DNA of 55,257 bases from Citrobacter freundii (GTDB taxonomy: Bacteria; Bacteroidota; Bacteroidia; Chitinophagales; Chitinophagaceae), in the NCBI GenBank assembly GCA_003243445.1, contig QFQQ01000040.1, forward strand, positions 1-55,257, written 5' to 3'. Position numbers and translations under genes: made by a program. The notes below the pieces were generated by a model. That model made no database searches. It was not told where the DNA came from and was given only the letters and a program-made list of their open reading frames with translations. How positions within the stretch are numbered: position 1 is the stretch's first letter; each line of letters opens with the position of its first letter. Shown here in pieces: positions 41,478-49,729 of this stretch.

Positions 41478-41573
41478 CTTATTCTACCTTATTTACTTGG
41501 ATCAGTTTGGCGTCCCTCAATGGGTCAGGTCCTCACATAAATGTAGCAACTCGGGCAGTCCGTGAATCCATCC

Positions 41574-41603
41574 CTGATCATGCCGGTGTATGATTATGAT
41601 CAG
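41574..41603 (-). promoter_or_regulatory. FNR/CRP-type box within an inverted repeat
   Basis: The exact box TGATTATGATCA (41591-41602) overlaps the right arm of an 8-bp inverted repeat, CTGATCAT (41574-41581) and ATGATCAG (41596-41603). The 178-bp gap around it lies between the CoA-transferase stop and the coiled-coil start. The distance to the start (119 bp) is atypical. Confidence 0.4.
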
Positions 41604-41655
41604 CCAGAAAAAGCCGTGAGGAACAAACAGTGTTGATCCAGGGCAGCAGAAAATT

Positions 41656-42930
41656 TCAACCAAACCGTTTCATGACCTCGATCTCAAGTTCTTCCCTGTG
41701 TGAAGGATGCGCGATCTTCGTCAACGCTTCTGCCCTTTGACGCAGGTTTTTTCCAAAAAGATAAGCAACGCCAAATTCCGTCACCACGTAATGCATGTGC
41801 GCGCGCGTAGTTACCACACCCGCACCTGGTTTGAGAAACGGAACGATCTTGGACATACCCTTACTGGTTGTGGAGGTCATCGCAATGATCGGCTTTCCGC
41901 CCGTTGAGAGCGCTGCCCCACGCATAAAGTCCATTTGCCCTCCTACTCCTGAATACTGATAAGTTCCGATCGAATCTGCGCATACCTGACCAGTTATATC
42001 AATTTCGATCGCTGAATTTACAGCCACGACTCCGGGATTTGTGCGTATGACACTAGTGTCGTTCACATAATCGATCTCCAGGAATGAAACAGAAGGATTA
42101 TCATTCACAAAATCATACAACACTTTTGAACCCAGGCAAAAGCTGGTGATCACTTTCCCCTTATGTTTCTTTTTGAAACGGTTATTGACAACACCTTTTT
42201 CGATCAAAGGCAATAAACCATCCGAGAACATCTCTGTGTGCACTCCCAGATCCTTATGATTACCCAGGCAGGACAGCACAGCGTCCGGGATGGCGCCAAT
42301 ACCCATTTGCAAACAGGAACGGTCCTCAATAAGTTCCGCACAGAACCTTCCGATCATCAGTGCTTCCGGTGTGATCGCTTCAGCGTAATGAACTTCCGGT
42401 AATGGTTCATCAGCACTGACCAGGTAGTTGATATCATTGACATGTACAATACCATCACCCAGTGTGCGCGGCATATTCACATTGACCTGTGCGATCACCA
42501 GCTTTGCATTCCTTACTGCCGACCGGGCAATGTCCACAGATGTGCCCAGTGAACAAAACCCATGCTGATCAGGTGGCGACACCTGTATCAGTGCAGCGTC
42601 CAACGGCAATATGCCTCTTTCAAATAATTGACTCACTTCGCTCAAGAAAACCGGAACATACTCTCCGCCGTTTGTATTGACAATTCTTCTTACATTTTCA
42701 GACACGAAAAGGGAATTCATAAAGAAACTTCCTTCAAAATCTGCTTCCCTGAAAACATCCTTGCCAAGGGTGGTAATGCTTACCAGCTCAACTGCATTTA
42801 ACTCTTTACTCCGGGCAAACATGGCTTTCAACAAATGTACGGGGGTCGCCGCACTGCCATGAATAAAAACCCGGTCGTTGCTTTTTATATTCTTTACGGC
42901 TTCATCGGCCGATACATAGATGGGATCCAA
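41656..42930 (-). CDS. Acetyl-CoA hydrolase/4-hydroxybutyrate CoA-transferase family
   Basis: 424 aa, full length for the family. Recognisable blocks: FIHGSAATPVHLLKAM, IQVSPPDQHGFCSLG, LQMGIGAIPDAVL, LGVHTEMFSDGLLPLIEKG and QYSGVGGQMDFMRGAA. It transfers CoA between short-chain acyl-CoA and carboxylates such as acetate, succinate or 4-hydroxybutyrate, via a glutamyl-CoA intermediate; which substrates cannot be told. It is the last gene of a five-gene operon. It could make acetate or another acid as a fermentation product and save the thioester energy. Confidence 0.88.
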   Translation of the reverse strand: MDPIYVSADEAVKNIKSNDRVFIHGSAATPVHLLKAMFARSKELNAVELVSITTLGKDVFREADFEGSFFMNSLFVSENVRRIVNTNGGEYVPVFLSEVSQLFERGILPLDAALIQVSPPDQHGFCSLGTSVDIARSAVRNAKLVIAQVNVNMPRTLGDGIVHVNDINYLVSADEPLPEVHYAEAITPEALMIGRFCAELIEDRSCLQMGIGAIPDAVLSCLGNHKDLGVHTEMFSDGLLPLIEKGVVNNRFKKKHKGKVITSFCLGSKVLYDFVNDNPSVSFLEIDYVNDTSVIRTNPGVVAVNSAIEIDITGQVCADSIGTYQYSGVGGQMDFMRGAALSTGGKPIIAMTSTTSKGMSKIVPFLKPGAGVVTTRAHMHYVVTEFGVAYLFGKNLRQRAEALTKIAHPSHREELEIEVMKRFG

Positions 42931-42947
42931 ATTTCGAAATTTAAAGA

Positions 42948-43496
42948 TTAATGAATTGCAGTTGCTTTACCGTTCTCTTTATCAGTTGCGTGATCCTGTA
43001 AAGATCTGATGTAAGCAAGCATTTCGTTCAAATGTTCTTTTTTCACATCATCATATCCTGAAAGCATTTGTGCCCCTGTCGTCCTGCCCGCGAAAAACGC
43101 TCCTACCCGTAACATGAACCGGTCTTTTCGGGACAGACGGTCATAGACCAATCTTCCCGGTAAAAAAAATACACGACATTGCCTGAAGATGTTGGGAGGG
43201 AGTGAATTCTTTACATAGGTAAAGAGTTTGGCCGTTTGATTCACGGGCGTTCCACTTACCACAAACAATACCAGTCTTAGCTTTAGTAACCGGCTTTCAT
43301 TTTCACGGACCCATTTTGCTATCTGCAGCTTGCCGATATAGACGCTGCTGCCCATAATAAGCAGATTTCCGTCATTCAATTCTTCCGCATCAAGACCGGT
43401 GCTGTCAGTCGCTGATACATGCAGATCCGCTGAGATCCATTTCGCATACTGTTCAGTGGCGCCATATTTTCCCTTGTATACTATCAGTGTTTTCAT
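42948..43496 (-). CDS. Flavodoxin-domain protein (HemG-like)
   Basis: 182 aa. The N-terminal FMN-binding loop YKGKYGATEQYA, the second loop MGSSVYIGKLQIAKWV and VLFVVSGTPVN match the flavodoxin_5/menaquinone-dependent protoporphyrinogen oxidase-like family. It may be an electron carrier or a haem-pathway oxidase that works without oxygen. It is the fourth gene of the five-gene operon, 1 bp after the 2TM protein and 17 bp before the CoA-transferase. Confidence 0.8.
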   Translation of the reverse strand: MKTLIVYKGKYGATEQYAKWISADLHVSATDSTGLDAEELNDGNLLIMGSSVYIGKLQIAKWVRENESRLLKLRLVLFVVSGTPVNQTAKLFTYVKNSLPPNIFRQCRVFFLPGRLVYDRLSRKDRFMLRVGAFFAGRTTGAQMLSGYDDVKKEHLNEMLAYIRSLQDHATDKENGKATAIH

Positions 43497-43497
43497 T

Positions 43498-43734
43498 TTA
43501 CTTGTTTTTTATTTTACGCGGTGTATTGAAAACATACATAAAACGGAACAGCTCGATCGTTAATAGCAGCGCCCACACTCCGGCCAGGTAAAAGACCCAA
43601 TCGGGCACTACCGGCTCTCTCCGTATCTCCCAGAGTAACCAGATGCCCATGACCGCAAGGATGAACGCTGAAATATGGAATTGAAAGCGCTGATACAAGC
43701 GGGTTATTTTTTGTGCCGAATATATCTTTCGCAT
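43498..43734 (-). CDS. 2TM-domain small membrane protein
   Basis: 78 aa from the ATG at 43734 (MRKIYSAQKITRLYQRF); a longer frame to 43809 would overlap the deacetylase gene end. Two membrane helices (HISAFILAVMGIWLLWEI and VFYLAGVWALLLTIELFRFM) with the loop RREPVVPDWV, almost the same as in the 2TM protein at 32207. The third gene of the operon. Confidence 0.75.
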   Translation of the reverse strand: MRKIYSAQKITRLYQRFQFHISAFILAVMGIWLLWEIRREPVVPDWVFYLAGVWALLLTIELFRFMYVFNTPRKIKNK

Positions 43735-43762
43735 GATATAAAATTTTGAAGCAGGTCTGTGA

Positions 43763-44527
43763 TCAATCAAATCCCCTGTGTATACCCGGATACACGGAGA
43801 TCCGTGCAAACTTTATTGCTTTACTTGTTCTGATATCGGCAATAAAACGAAAAAGCTGTTGACGGAAGAATTCATCTGTCAGCGCCCAGTCATGACAAAG
43901 GACAACGATATGGTTCTTTTCAAAACTGCTTTTCATCCTTACAACCTGTTTGATATGATCGGCCATTTCAGCGGCGGAATAGTACCTGCATAAGCTTGTA
44001 TCGAACCGCCATTCAAGATCCCAACCGACCACCGCGTATCCAAGCTTCTCCAATGAATCAGCGGCGGGGCCAGCATCGGGAAGGTCTGTACGTCTCCGGC
44101 CGCTTATCCGCCAGGTATTCCGCCCGGGCAGGCGCGCGATCCGGCCAGACAAATGAAGGGTATCTTCATTCCGGGTAATATCTTCAACAACTTTTTCCGG
44201 CGCGGCATAATACAACCGGTAATGATCTGATGCATGTGTGTAACTATGATTACCGATACTGAATAATGGCTGGCTTTTGTACAGGACCAAACGTTGTTGC
44301 ATTTCTTTCGTGGCAACAACGCGCGCACCGATAAGAAAAACACTTAACGGAATGCTGTCCTTCCAAATGACCGAATCAAGATAATGACTTTCTACCCTGG
44401 GACCGTCATCAAAGGTCAGATAGACAGAGATCCCCCCGCTGTCAGAAAGCTGCACAGTCTGGCAAAAAGAACTATAGTACTTCAGGATGATAACTAAAAT
44501 GACCAACGGGCGGTATACAAATTTCAT
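43763..44527 (-). CDS. Polysaccharide deacetylase (NodB-type)
   Basis: 254 aa with an N-terminal signal sequence (about 1-22). NodB motifs: VYLTFDDGPR (catalytic Asp and metal Asp), SIGNHSYTHAS (metal His pair) and RLPGRNTWR; a late VLCHDW may hold the last catalytic His. It deacetylates an N-acetylated polysaccharide, perhaps peptidoglycan or an exopolysaccharide, in the periplasm. It is the second gene of the operon, an odd companion for metabolic enzymes, suggesting cell-wall changes in the same state. Confidence 0.82.
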   Translation of the reverse strand: MKFVYRPLVILVIILKYYSSFCQTVQLSDSGGISVYLTFDDGPRVESHYLDSVIWKDSIPLSVFLIGARVVATKEMQQRLVLYKSQPLFSIGNHSYTHASDHYRLYYAAPEKVVEDITRNEDTLHLSGRIARLPGRNTWRISGRRRTDLPDAGPAADSLEKLGYAVVGWDLEWRFDTSLCRYYSAAEMADHIKQVVRMKSSFEKNHIVVLCHDWALTDEFFRQQLFRFIADIRTSKAIKFARISVYPGIHRGFD

Positions 44528-44545
44528 GGTCTGTATTGAGTTGCC

Positions 44546-45595
44546 TTAGCTTGCAGCGTCATTTATGATCAGCACTTTCAATGACCTGGTTTCAGCGGCA
44601 CGCGAAAATGTATCATATGCGTCGAGTATATTATTCAATGCAAAACGATGGGTGATCAGTTGTGATGGCTTGAGTTTTTCAGCCTGCACTGTCTTCAGCA
44701 GCATAGGCGTTGTTACCGTATCGACCAATCTTGTAGTGATGGTTATATTCCTTGACCATAAGGTTTCGAGATGTAAGGGAGCGCTTTTTCCGTGCACGCC
44801 GACGTTGGCGATCCTTCCGCCGGGAGCGATGATATCCTGGCAGATCTCAAATGTCGCCGGAATACCTACTGCCTCGATCGCAACGTCCACTCCTTTATTT
44901 TCTGTCAGCTTGTTTACCTCGTTGACAACACTTGACTGAGCATTGTTCACTCCGTCTGTAGCGCCCAGTTTCAGAGCGACATTCAGCCTGTTTGGATCCG
45001 GATCGATCATGATGACCCTGGCAGGTGAATAGAATTGCGCTGTAAGCAATGCGGCCAGGCCGATCGGACCAGCTCCCACGATGGCAACGGTGTCGCCAGG
45101 GTTCACTTGCCCGTTCAGGACGCCACATTCAAATCCTGTTGGAAAAATATCGCTCAGCATAACAAGCGCCTCTTCATCAGCACCTGCCGGAATACGATAT
45201 AAGCTTGTATCGGCAAAGGGTATACGAACATATTCCGCCTGTGTGCCGTCGATGACATTACCAAGTATCCAACCGCCATTCTCGCAATGGGAGTACATAC
45301 CTTTCCGGCAGAATGAACACCGGCCGCAGGAAGTGATGCAGGAGATCAGCACATGGTCTCCCTTTTTAAAAGTACTTACGGCGGAGCCTGTTTCTTCAAT
45401 AATGCCGACACCTTCATGCCCCAACGTCCGTCCAGGGTCTACTGTAGCGACATCCCCCTTTAAGATATGAAGATCTGTTCCGCAGATCGTTGTCTTGGTA
45501 ATGCGCACAATGGCATCCGTTGGTTGCAGTAATACTGGTTTCGGTTTGTCTTCCCAGGATTTATTTCCCGGACCGTGATAAACAAGAGCTTTCAT
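44546..45595 (-). CDS. Zinc-dependent alcohol dehydrogenase
   Basis: 349 aa MDR dehydrogenase. Catalytic zinc in CGTDLHI and LGHEGVG, structural zinc Cys cluster CGRCSFCRKGMYSHC, Rossmann motif VAIVGAGPIGLAALL. It resembles the well-conserved NAD(P)-dependent dehydrogenase with MKALVYHGPGNKSWEDKPKP start that accepts alcohols/aldehydes. It leads the five-gene operon (dehydrogenase, deacetylase, 2TM, flavodoxin, CoA-transferase; gaps of 1-28 bp) behind an operator pair. Possible role: reoxidising NADH by reducing aldehydes. Confidence 0.9.
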   Translation of the reverse strand: MKALVYHGPGNKSWEDKPKPVLLQPTDAIVRITKTTICGTDLHILKGDVATVDPGRTLGHEGVGIIEETGSAVSTFKKGDHVLISCITSCGRCSFCRKGMYSHCENGGWILGNVIDGTQAEYVRIPFADTSLYRIPAGADEEALVMLSDIFPTGFECGVLNGQVNPGDTVAIVGAGPIGLAALLTAQFYSPARVIMIDPDPNRLNVALKLGATDGVNNAQSSVVNEVNKLTENKGVDVAIEAVGIPATFEICQDIIAPGGRIANVGVHGKSAPLHLETLWSRNITITTRLVDTVTTPMLLKTVQAEKLKPSQLITHRFALNNILDAYDTFSRAAETRSLKVLIINDAAS

Positions 45596-45610
45596 TCACT
45601 AAATTTTAAC

Positions 45611-45675
45611 CGAAACTAGGGGTTCATCCGGCTTCAGAAAATGACGCCTGTTTGCCGCCTGTATGATCCCGATCA
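45611..45675 (-). promoter_or_regulatory. FNR/CRP-type box pair and -7 element for the ADH operon
   Basis: The exact box TGATCCCGATCA (45664-45675) and a degenerate TGACGCCTGTTT (45642-45653) lie 22 bp apart, centred 74.5 and 52.5 bp before 45595. TAGTTTCG (45611-45618, minus) is at the predicted -7. Confidence 0.78.
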
Positions 45676-45698
45676 CGTTTTATCTTTCGATACAACCC

Positions 45699-45763
45699 TG
45701 AGCGATATCACCGGCGGCAATGATAACCGTCAATAGAATGCTAACATGCCCTCTTTACCTTGC
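45699..45763 (+). promoter_or_regulatory. FNR/CRP-type box pair and -7 element for the holin-like operon
   Basis: The exact box TGATAACCGTCA (45721-45732; same sequence as the hsp20 box) and a degenerate TGAGCGATATCA (45699-45710) lie 22 bp apart, centred 69.5 and 91.5 bp before 45796. TACCTTGC (45756-45763) fits the -7. Confidence 0.75.
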
Positions 45764-45795
45764 TATTGATTATTGTATCAGTAAAATGACCCTGT

Positions 45796-45987
45796 ATGAT
45801 AAATCGTGATACATTAGTAAGTACCGTGGCATTTATCGTGGCCATTCTGGGTTCTGTTGCGCTGGTCGTAAAAGCTGGCGCCGCAGGAATCAGGTATTTG
45901 TTCCTGAAACTGTATCACGGTCTCTTCCCGCATACCCATTCTAAAATCAAAATGAATAATCATGAGCAAAGCGGGAACACCGCGTGA
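45796..45987 (+). CDS. Small single-pass membrane protein
   Basis: 63 codons, 62 sense residues plus the stop reading, with one membrane helix near the N-terminus (TVAFIVAILGSVALVVKAGA) and a His-rich tail (HGLFPHTHSK). No family recognised. It is the first of three overlapping genes (26-bp overlap with the next), so they are translated together. Possibly a YtxH-like or envelope-stress small protein. Confidence 0.6.
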   Translation: MINRDTLVSTVAFIVAILGSVALVVKAGAAGIRYLFLKLYHGLFPHTHSKIKMNNHEQSGNTA

Positions 45988-46369
45988 TCTCGGCCAACTG
46001 GTGGATAACCTTAGATCGCTCGCAACCGGATACATCACGCTACAAAAACGAATAGCCAAACTTACCTTCATCCAGTACCTGGCAAAAGCCGGAGGGGCAT
46101 TGATCGATGGCGTGATCAGCTTCATCCTGATCTGTATCGTACTTGTATTCGGGGCGATCACCGGCGCGCTTTGGATCAGCAGCAGAACAGGTAGCTATGT
46201 CAGCGGGTTTGGTTGGATGACGGTAATTGTTGCCGCGATCGTCTTTATTATCCATTTACTGAGAAAACCTCTTTTCGTTGACCCTATCATCCACCGGCTG
46301 GTAAGGAAGATGCATACAGAAACCGAACAGATAAATAAAGAAAACAGTGAAAGAACCGATCCATATTAA
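45962..46369 (+). CDS. Holin-X/phage-holin superfamily-like membrane protein
   Basis: 135 aa with a soluble N-terminal helix (residues 1-40) and two membrane helices (about 55-80 and 88-108). The arrangement LVDNLRSLATGYITLQKRIA followed by two helices resembles the 'Actinobacterial phage holin family' (YqjE/holin-X-like), which despite the name is usually chromosomal and of unknown function. It overlaps both neighbours. Confidence 0.6.
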   Translation: MSKAGTPRDLGQLVDNLRSLATGYITLQKRIAKLTFIQYLAKAGGALIDGVISFILICIVLVFGAITGALWISSRTGSYVSGFGWMTVIVAAIVFIIHLLRKPLFVDPIIHRLVRKMHTETEQINKENSERTDPY

Positions 46370-46607
46370 CGGACTTGCATCGCTGCAGGCTGAATTGAAC
46401 AGATTAAAGCTTGAAGCCCGTGCAGTTGAAAAGGAATTATTGCAACAAGGCAATTATTGCAGGAATCACTTTATCAGCCTTTGCTGGAATTCAATGAAGC
46501 GACGCAACAGAAAAGAAGAAGAGTCAGATAGGGGTTGGAATAAAATAACCGGCCCGATCATCAACAGCATCATCAACTGGATTGCAGGCAAGTCAGGCAG
46601 AAAATGA
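46347..46607 (+). CDS. Small basic hypothetical protein
   Basis: 86 aa. Residues 10-35 form an amphipathic helix (LQAELNRLKLEARAVEKELL), then a basic middle (KRRNRKEEE) and a C-terminal hydrophobic patch (INSIINWIAGKSGRK) that could touch the membrane. It overlaps the preceding gene by 23 bp. The third member of the operon; no family recognised. Confidence 0.55.
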   Translation: MKEPIHINGLASLQAELNRLKLEARAVEKELLQQGNYCRNHFISLCWNSMKRRNRKEEESDRGWNKITGPIINSIINWIAGKSGRK

Positions 46608-46702
46608 TCAGCCATCGCTCCCGACTCAATCACCCAACAGATTCGGGAATACCCTGGTTATTACAAAGCAGTCCGATCCTCTCATTAAAATTCAGGTTCC
46701 TC

Positions 46703-46921
46703 TTATTGGTTTCCTGACCGGGGCCGCCGGCATGTATTAATACCGAAAAGGCTGTAGAGCGGACACATGCCGAACAAACTTGTAACGATGAACACTCCTG
46801 CTACGATGAGGAGAACAATGTGCGCCGCGCCGGTTTTGAATGCTGTAAAGCTGAGAATGATCAGCACTATAGCGGTGACAATCCGGATCATGCGATCAAT
46901 AAAACCCATATTCTGTTTCAT
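46703..46921 (-). CDS. YgaP-like transmembrane (DUF2892) protein
   Basis: 72 aa. NMGFIDRMIRIVTAIVLIIL followed by VLLIVAGVFIVTSLFGMCPL and LFGINTC: this is the DUF2892 two-helix domain found at the C-terminus of YgaP rhodanese. The Cys in GMCPLY and GINTC are conserved in the family. It is 31 bp after the USP at 46953 and probably the last gene of the triple-USP operon. Confidence 0.8.
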   Translation of the reverse strand: MKQNMGFIDRMIRIVTAIVLIILSFTAFKTGAAHIVLLIVAGVFIVTSLFGMCPLYSLFGINTCRRPRSGNQ

Positions 46922-46952
46922 GCATTGTTAATTGAAAATTTGAAATACCTGT

Positions 46953-47792
46953 TTATCTTGGAGCAATAAAAAGTACCGATCTCAGTTCCCGCATCAGCAG
47001 ATCAGCTTTGCTTGGTTTCAGCCATCGGGATAACCGGCTGCGCCGGTACGCGCCAAGCACAACAAGAGAGGTCTCTTTCTGTTGTCTGAGAAAGTTAACG
47101 ATCTCCTCCTCCGGATCACCATGCAGGGTAATGTATTCAACGCTTTCATGATGCCGCTTCATCCATTCCTTCAGCAGATGATCGTCAGGCACATGATTAC
47201 TCACGCCGGTCCAGTTCACAAAAAGTGTTTTCATTTTAAAGGGTATAAGCGCCGGCATTGCATAGTGGAACGATTTCAACGCACGAACAGACGCGGACTC
47301 TCCGTCATAAAGAAATACTACCTGCTCTATCGCCCGGTAGAGATGCGGCACGATCAGCACGGGGCAGTTTGTTTTGATCAGCAGCTCCCTGATGAAATCT
47401 GTTGGCGGCTTTTGTGTATTGTGTTCTAAGGTCTCGCGCATGTCAATGATCAGCAGGTCAGCGAAGGTCGTTTCATGGACCAGGTCCTGCAGGGCGAATC
47501 CGCGATCATGGTGTATGGTATATTCAATTTTTGCCTGTACACAGGCTTCTTCAAATTTTGAAGCTGATTGAGCCCGTGTTTTAGCGTCTTTTTTATCCAT
47601 GTGCTGCTTTGCTGACCCGATCACTCCTCCCTCTGCTGTTATCAGGTCGTATACCCGGTAACTGGTATAACCTGGATCGTCCAGAAGTACGACAACCAGG
47701 TGGGCCTGATTTGCCTTTGCCGCTTCAATGGCATAAGTCATTGTGCTCATGGAAGGTTTCAGCGCATCAACCGCTGCAATGATCTTATTCAT
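46953..47792 (-). CDS. Universal stress protein, tandem UspA domains
   Basis: 279 aa, starting MNKIIAAVDALKPSMSTMTY. The second domain opens VVFLYDGESASVRALKSFHY and has LGAYRRSRLSRWLKPSKADL as a degenerate nucleotide motif. It is the most diverged of the three USPs in tandem. It lies 11 bp after the USP at 47804. Confidence 0.85.
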   Translation of the reverse strand: MNKIIAAVDALKPSMSTMTYAIEAAKANQAHLVVVLLDDPGYTSYRVYDLITAEGGVIGSAKQHMDKKDAKTRAQSASKFEEACVQAKIEYTIHHDRGFALQDLVHETTFADLLIIDMRETLEHNTQKPPTDFIRELLIKTNCPVLIVPHLYRAIEQVVFLYDGESASVRALKSFHYAMPALIPFKMKTLFVNWTGVSNHVPDDHLLKEWMKRHHESVEYITLHGDPEEEIVNFLRQQKETSLVVLGAYRRSRLSRWLKPSKADLLMRELRSVLFIAPR

Positions 47793-47803
47793 AGATGATT
47801 TAT

Positions 47804-48643
47804 TCAGTAGTGTGAAATGAAGATTGGCTGGGTCATCAGGTTGATAACAAAATCCGCTTCGCTATGCCGGAAGAAGTTGGATAAAGCACTTCTGCCATAT
47901 GCACCCATTACAATGAAACAGTTTTTTCGTTTAAAGAGGTAATCGAAAAGCCTGTCATCGGTATTACCTGCCATGATATGGAATCCCACAGATGAGTAAT
48001 GCATCTTCATCCATTCCAGGAATTTCTCTCTTTCAATCCCTTCCCAGCTTCCTTCCTTACTGATATGCAGCACCACTACTTTTTCGTCGTTCAGTTCAGG
48101 AAAAAGATTCGTGAACTGCCTTATCGCAAATGCTGAAGAACGGGAGCCGTCAAAAGTGAATACGATCTCATCAATACCTTCAAACGATCCGGGAGCGATC
48201 AGCACAGGACACTCGGAGCCTTTCAACACATCTTTCACAAAATCCGTCGGTCTTCCCTCGTATGCTTTATTAAAAGATGTAGCTGAATCGACGATGATCA
48301 GATCAGCATACCGGCTTTCCGCGATCATTTCTTTGGAAGGAACGCCCGCTGCGCGATGGACGGAACTCCTCACCGATTTACGCTCGCAGCAATCTCCGAA
48401 CATTTCAATATTCTTTTCAATCAGTGCTTTCTTCTTCAGGTATTCGGGTGAATGTTCATCCAGGTCCCAGTCAAGATAAGGCGCTCCTCTTGTTCCCCGG
48501 ATCACCGGCGTTTCATCGGCAACCAGGTTTTCCAGGAATACACCTGTAATGATCGATTTGGTAAGCCTGCCGATATAACAGGCAAAATCGATTGATTGTG
48601 TGTCAGGATCGGTGGCATTAATAGCGAGCAGGATCTTTTGCAT
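47804..48643 (-). CDS. Universal stress protein, tandem UspA domains
   Basis: 279 aa, starting MQKILLAINATDPDTQSIDF. Its length and the phrase IVFTFDGSRSSAFAIRQFTN make it the nearest relative of the USP at 10857 (also 279 aa; both share LAxLTxSxxTGxFLENLVxDE near residue 30). The late motif MGAYGRSALSNFFRHSEADF keeps GxxG. The second gene of the triple-USP operon, 21 bp after the first. Confidence 0.85.
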   Translation of the reverse strand: MQKILLAINATDPDTQSIDFACYIGRLTKSIITGVFLENLVADETPVIRGTRGAPYLDWDLDEHSPEYLKKKALIEKNIEMFGDCCERKSVRSSVHRAAGVPSKEMIAESRYADLIIVDSATSFNKAYEGRPTDFVKDVLKGSECPVLIAPGSFEGIDEIVFTFDGSRSSAFAIRQFTNLFPELNDEKVVVLHISKEGSWEGIEREKFLEWMKMHYSSVGFHIMAGNTDDRLFDYLFKRKNCFIVMGAYGRSALSNFFRHSEADFVINLMTQPIFISHY

Positions 48644-48664
48644 GATGATTATTTTTGGTGTCGA

Positions 48665-49492
48665 CTATTTGTGTGCGATAAATACCGGCAGCTGATGTTC
48701 ATCAATCGCGTCGGCGATAAAACTTTTTTTGAGCAACATGGATATCCCGCTCCTTCCAAAAGATCCGCTGACTACGATCGTATCCCGGTGTTCCATTAAC
48801 CATGCTGAAAACAGGTCTTTGGAAGCCAATACCAGCAGTTCCCATTTAACCTGTGGAAAATGTGTTTTGATCAGTTCGCGTATCCGGGATTCATGCGGCC
48901 ATCCGGATTCCGTTGAAGGAGCTGTATGCAATACGGTTGTTGGATTGCGGGCGAGATCAGGAAAAAGATAGGCAAACTGACGGATAGCAAACACTGAGGA
49001 CGCCGACCCGTCATACGTCAGAATATTCGCGGAAGGAAAACATTGTTTTTCCGGGATAATGACCAACGGGCACTCGAGTCCATGCATGATCTCTTTCAGA
49101 TATGCATTAGCGGAATCCGTTCCCGCCTGTTTGTAAAACTCCTGGCTGCTAACGATCAGCAGGTCTGCAAAGCGTGACTCCTGCTTCAACTCCGGTATGG
49201 CAAAATTGAAAAATTCACTGTGTGTATTAAACCGGATCTTATTCTGCCGGCAATATGATTCGAACCGCTGGATATTGTCATGTACTTCTTTTGATGTGCT
49301 GTCTTCCATCAATGGTACTGAGGCCAGCAGTGGGCCATCGGCACCAGTCATGCTCCATAAACTTGCAAAGTCAACCTGCGGCAAAAATGCTCCGGTGAGT
49401 ACGACTGGTTCCTTTTCATTCATCCTTCTGACAAAGTCAAGCGCTGCGCCGGAAAAGTGACTTCCATCAAACGCGAGCAATACTTTTTTCAT
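48665..49492 (-). CDS. Universal stress protein, tandem UspA domains
   Basis: 275 aa from the ATG at 49492 (MKKVLLAFDGSHFSGAAL); the frame extends to 49555 through the promoter. Near relative of the USP at 15101 (same ending LPVFIAHK). The second domain has ILTYDGSASSVFAIRQFAYL and SGSFGRSGISMLLKKSF, a nearly canonical GxxG motif with KS at the end. The first gene of a USP-USP-USP-YgaP-like operon driven by a box pair. Confidence 0.85.
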   Translation of the reverse strand: MKKVLLAFDGSHFSGAALDFVRRMNEKEPVVLTGAFLPQVDFASLWSMTGADGPLLASVPLMEDSTSKEVHDNIQRFESYCRQNKIRFNTHSEFFNFAIPELKQESRFADLLIVSSQEFYKQAGTDSANAYLKEIMHGLECPLVIIPEKQCFPSANILTYDGSASSVFAIRQFAYLFPDLARNPTTVLHTAPSTESGWPHESRIRELIKTHFPQVKWELLVLASKDLFSAWLMEHRDTIVVSGSFGRSGISMLLKKSFIADAIDEHQLPVFIAHK

Positions 49493-49507
49493 GATCAATA
49501 ATTTCCA

Positions 49508-49573
49508 TGAAAATAGGCTTCGTGCCCGGTAGCATCCTATGAGGCACAGCAGCACAGTTGCTGATTTCCGTCA
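49508..49573 (-). promoter_or_regulatory. FNR/CRP-type box pair and -7 element for the triple-USP operon
   Basis: The exact box TGATTTCCGTCA (49562-49573) and a half-site TGAGGCACAGCA (49540-49551) lie 22 bp apart, centred 75.5 and 53.5 bp before 49492. TATTTTCA (49508-49515, minus) is at the predicted -7. Confidence 0.72.
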
Positions 49574-49630
49574 TCCTGCCGCAAGATCTATGGGGTTGAA
49601 GAAAAGTCCGGCACCCACGATTACTACACG

Positions 49631-49696
49631 GGCACTTCATCATTAATTCTGCTGATTGCCGTCATTGCTCTGCGGCAGGCTTTGTCTTTAAGTTTG
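49631..49696 (+). promoter_or_regulatory. FNR/CRP-type box and perfect -7 element for PepSY-like gene
   Basis: The exact box TGATTGCCGTCA (49653-49664) is centred 71.5 bp before 49730, with a right half-site (ATCA ending 49642) 22 bp upstream. TAAGTTTG (49689-49696) matches TAnnTTTG perfectly at the position expected for a box at -41.5. Confidence 0.8.
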
Positions 49697-49729
49697 GATC
49701 CAATTTAATTATTCATTAAACTTTTTACC

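Noticed and set aside
43735..43809. Longer start for the 2TM protein at 43498
   Set aside because: The extra residues overlap the deacetylase gene end and are not part of the 2TM pattern.
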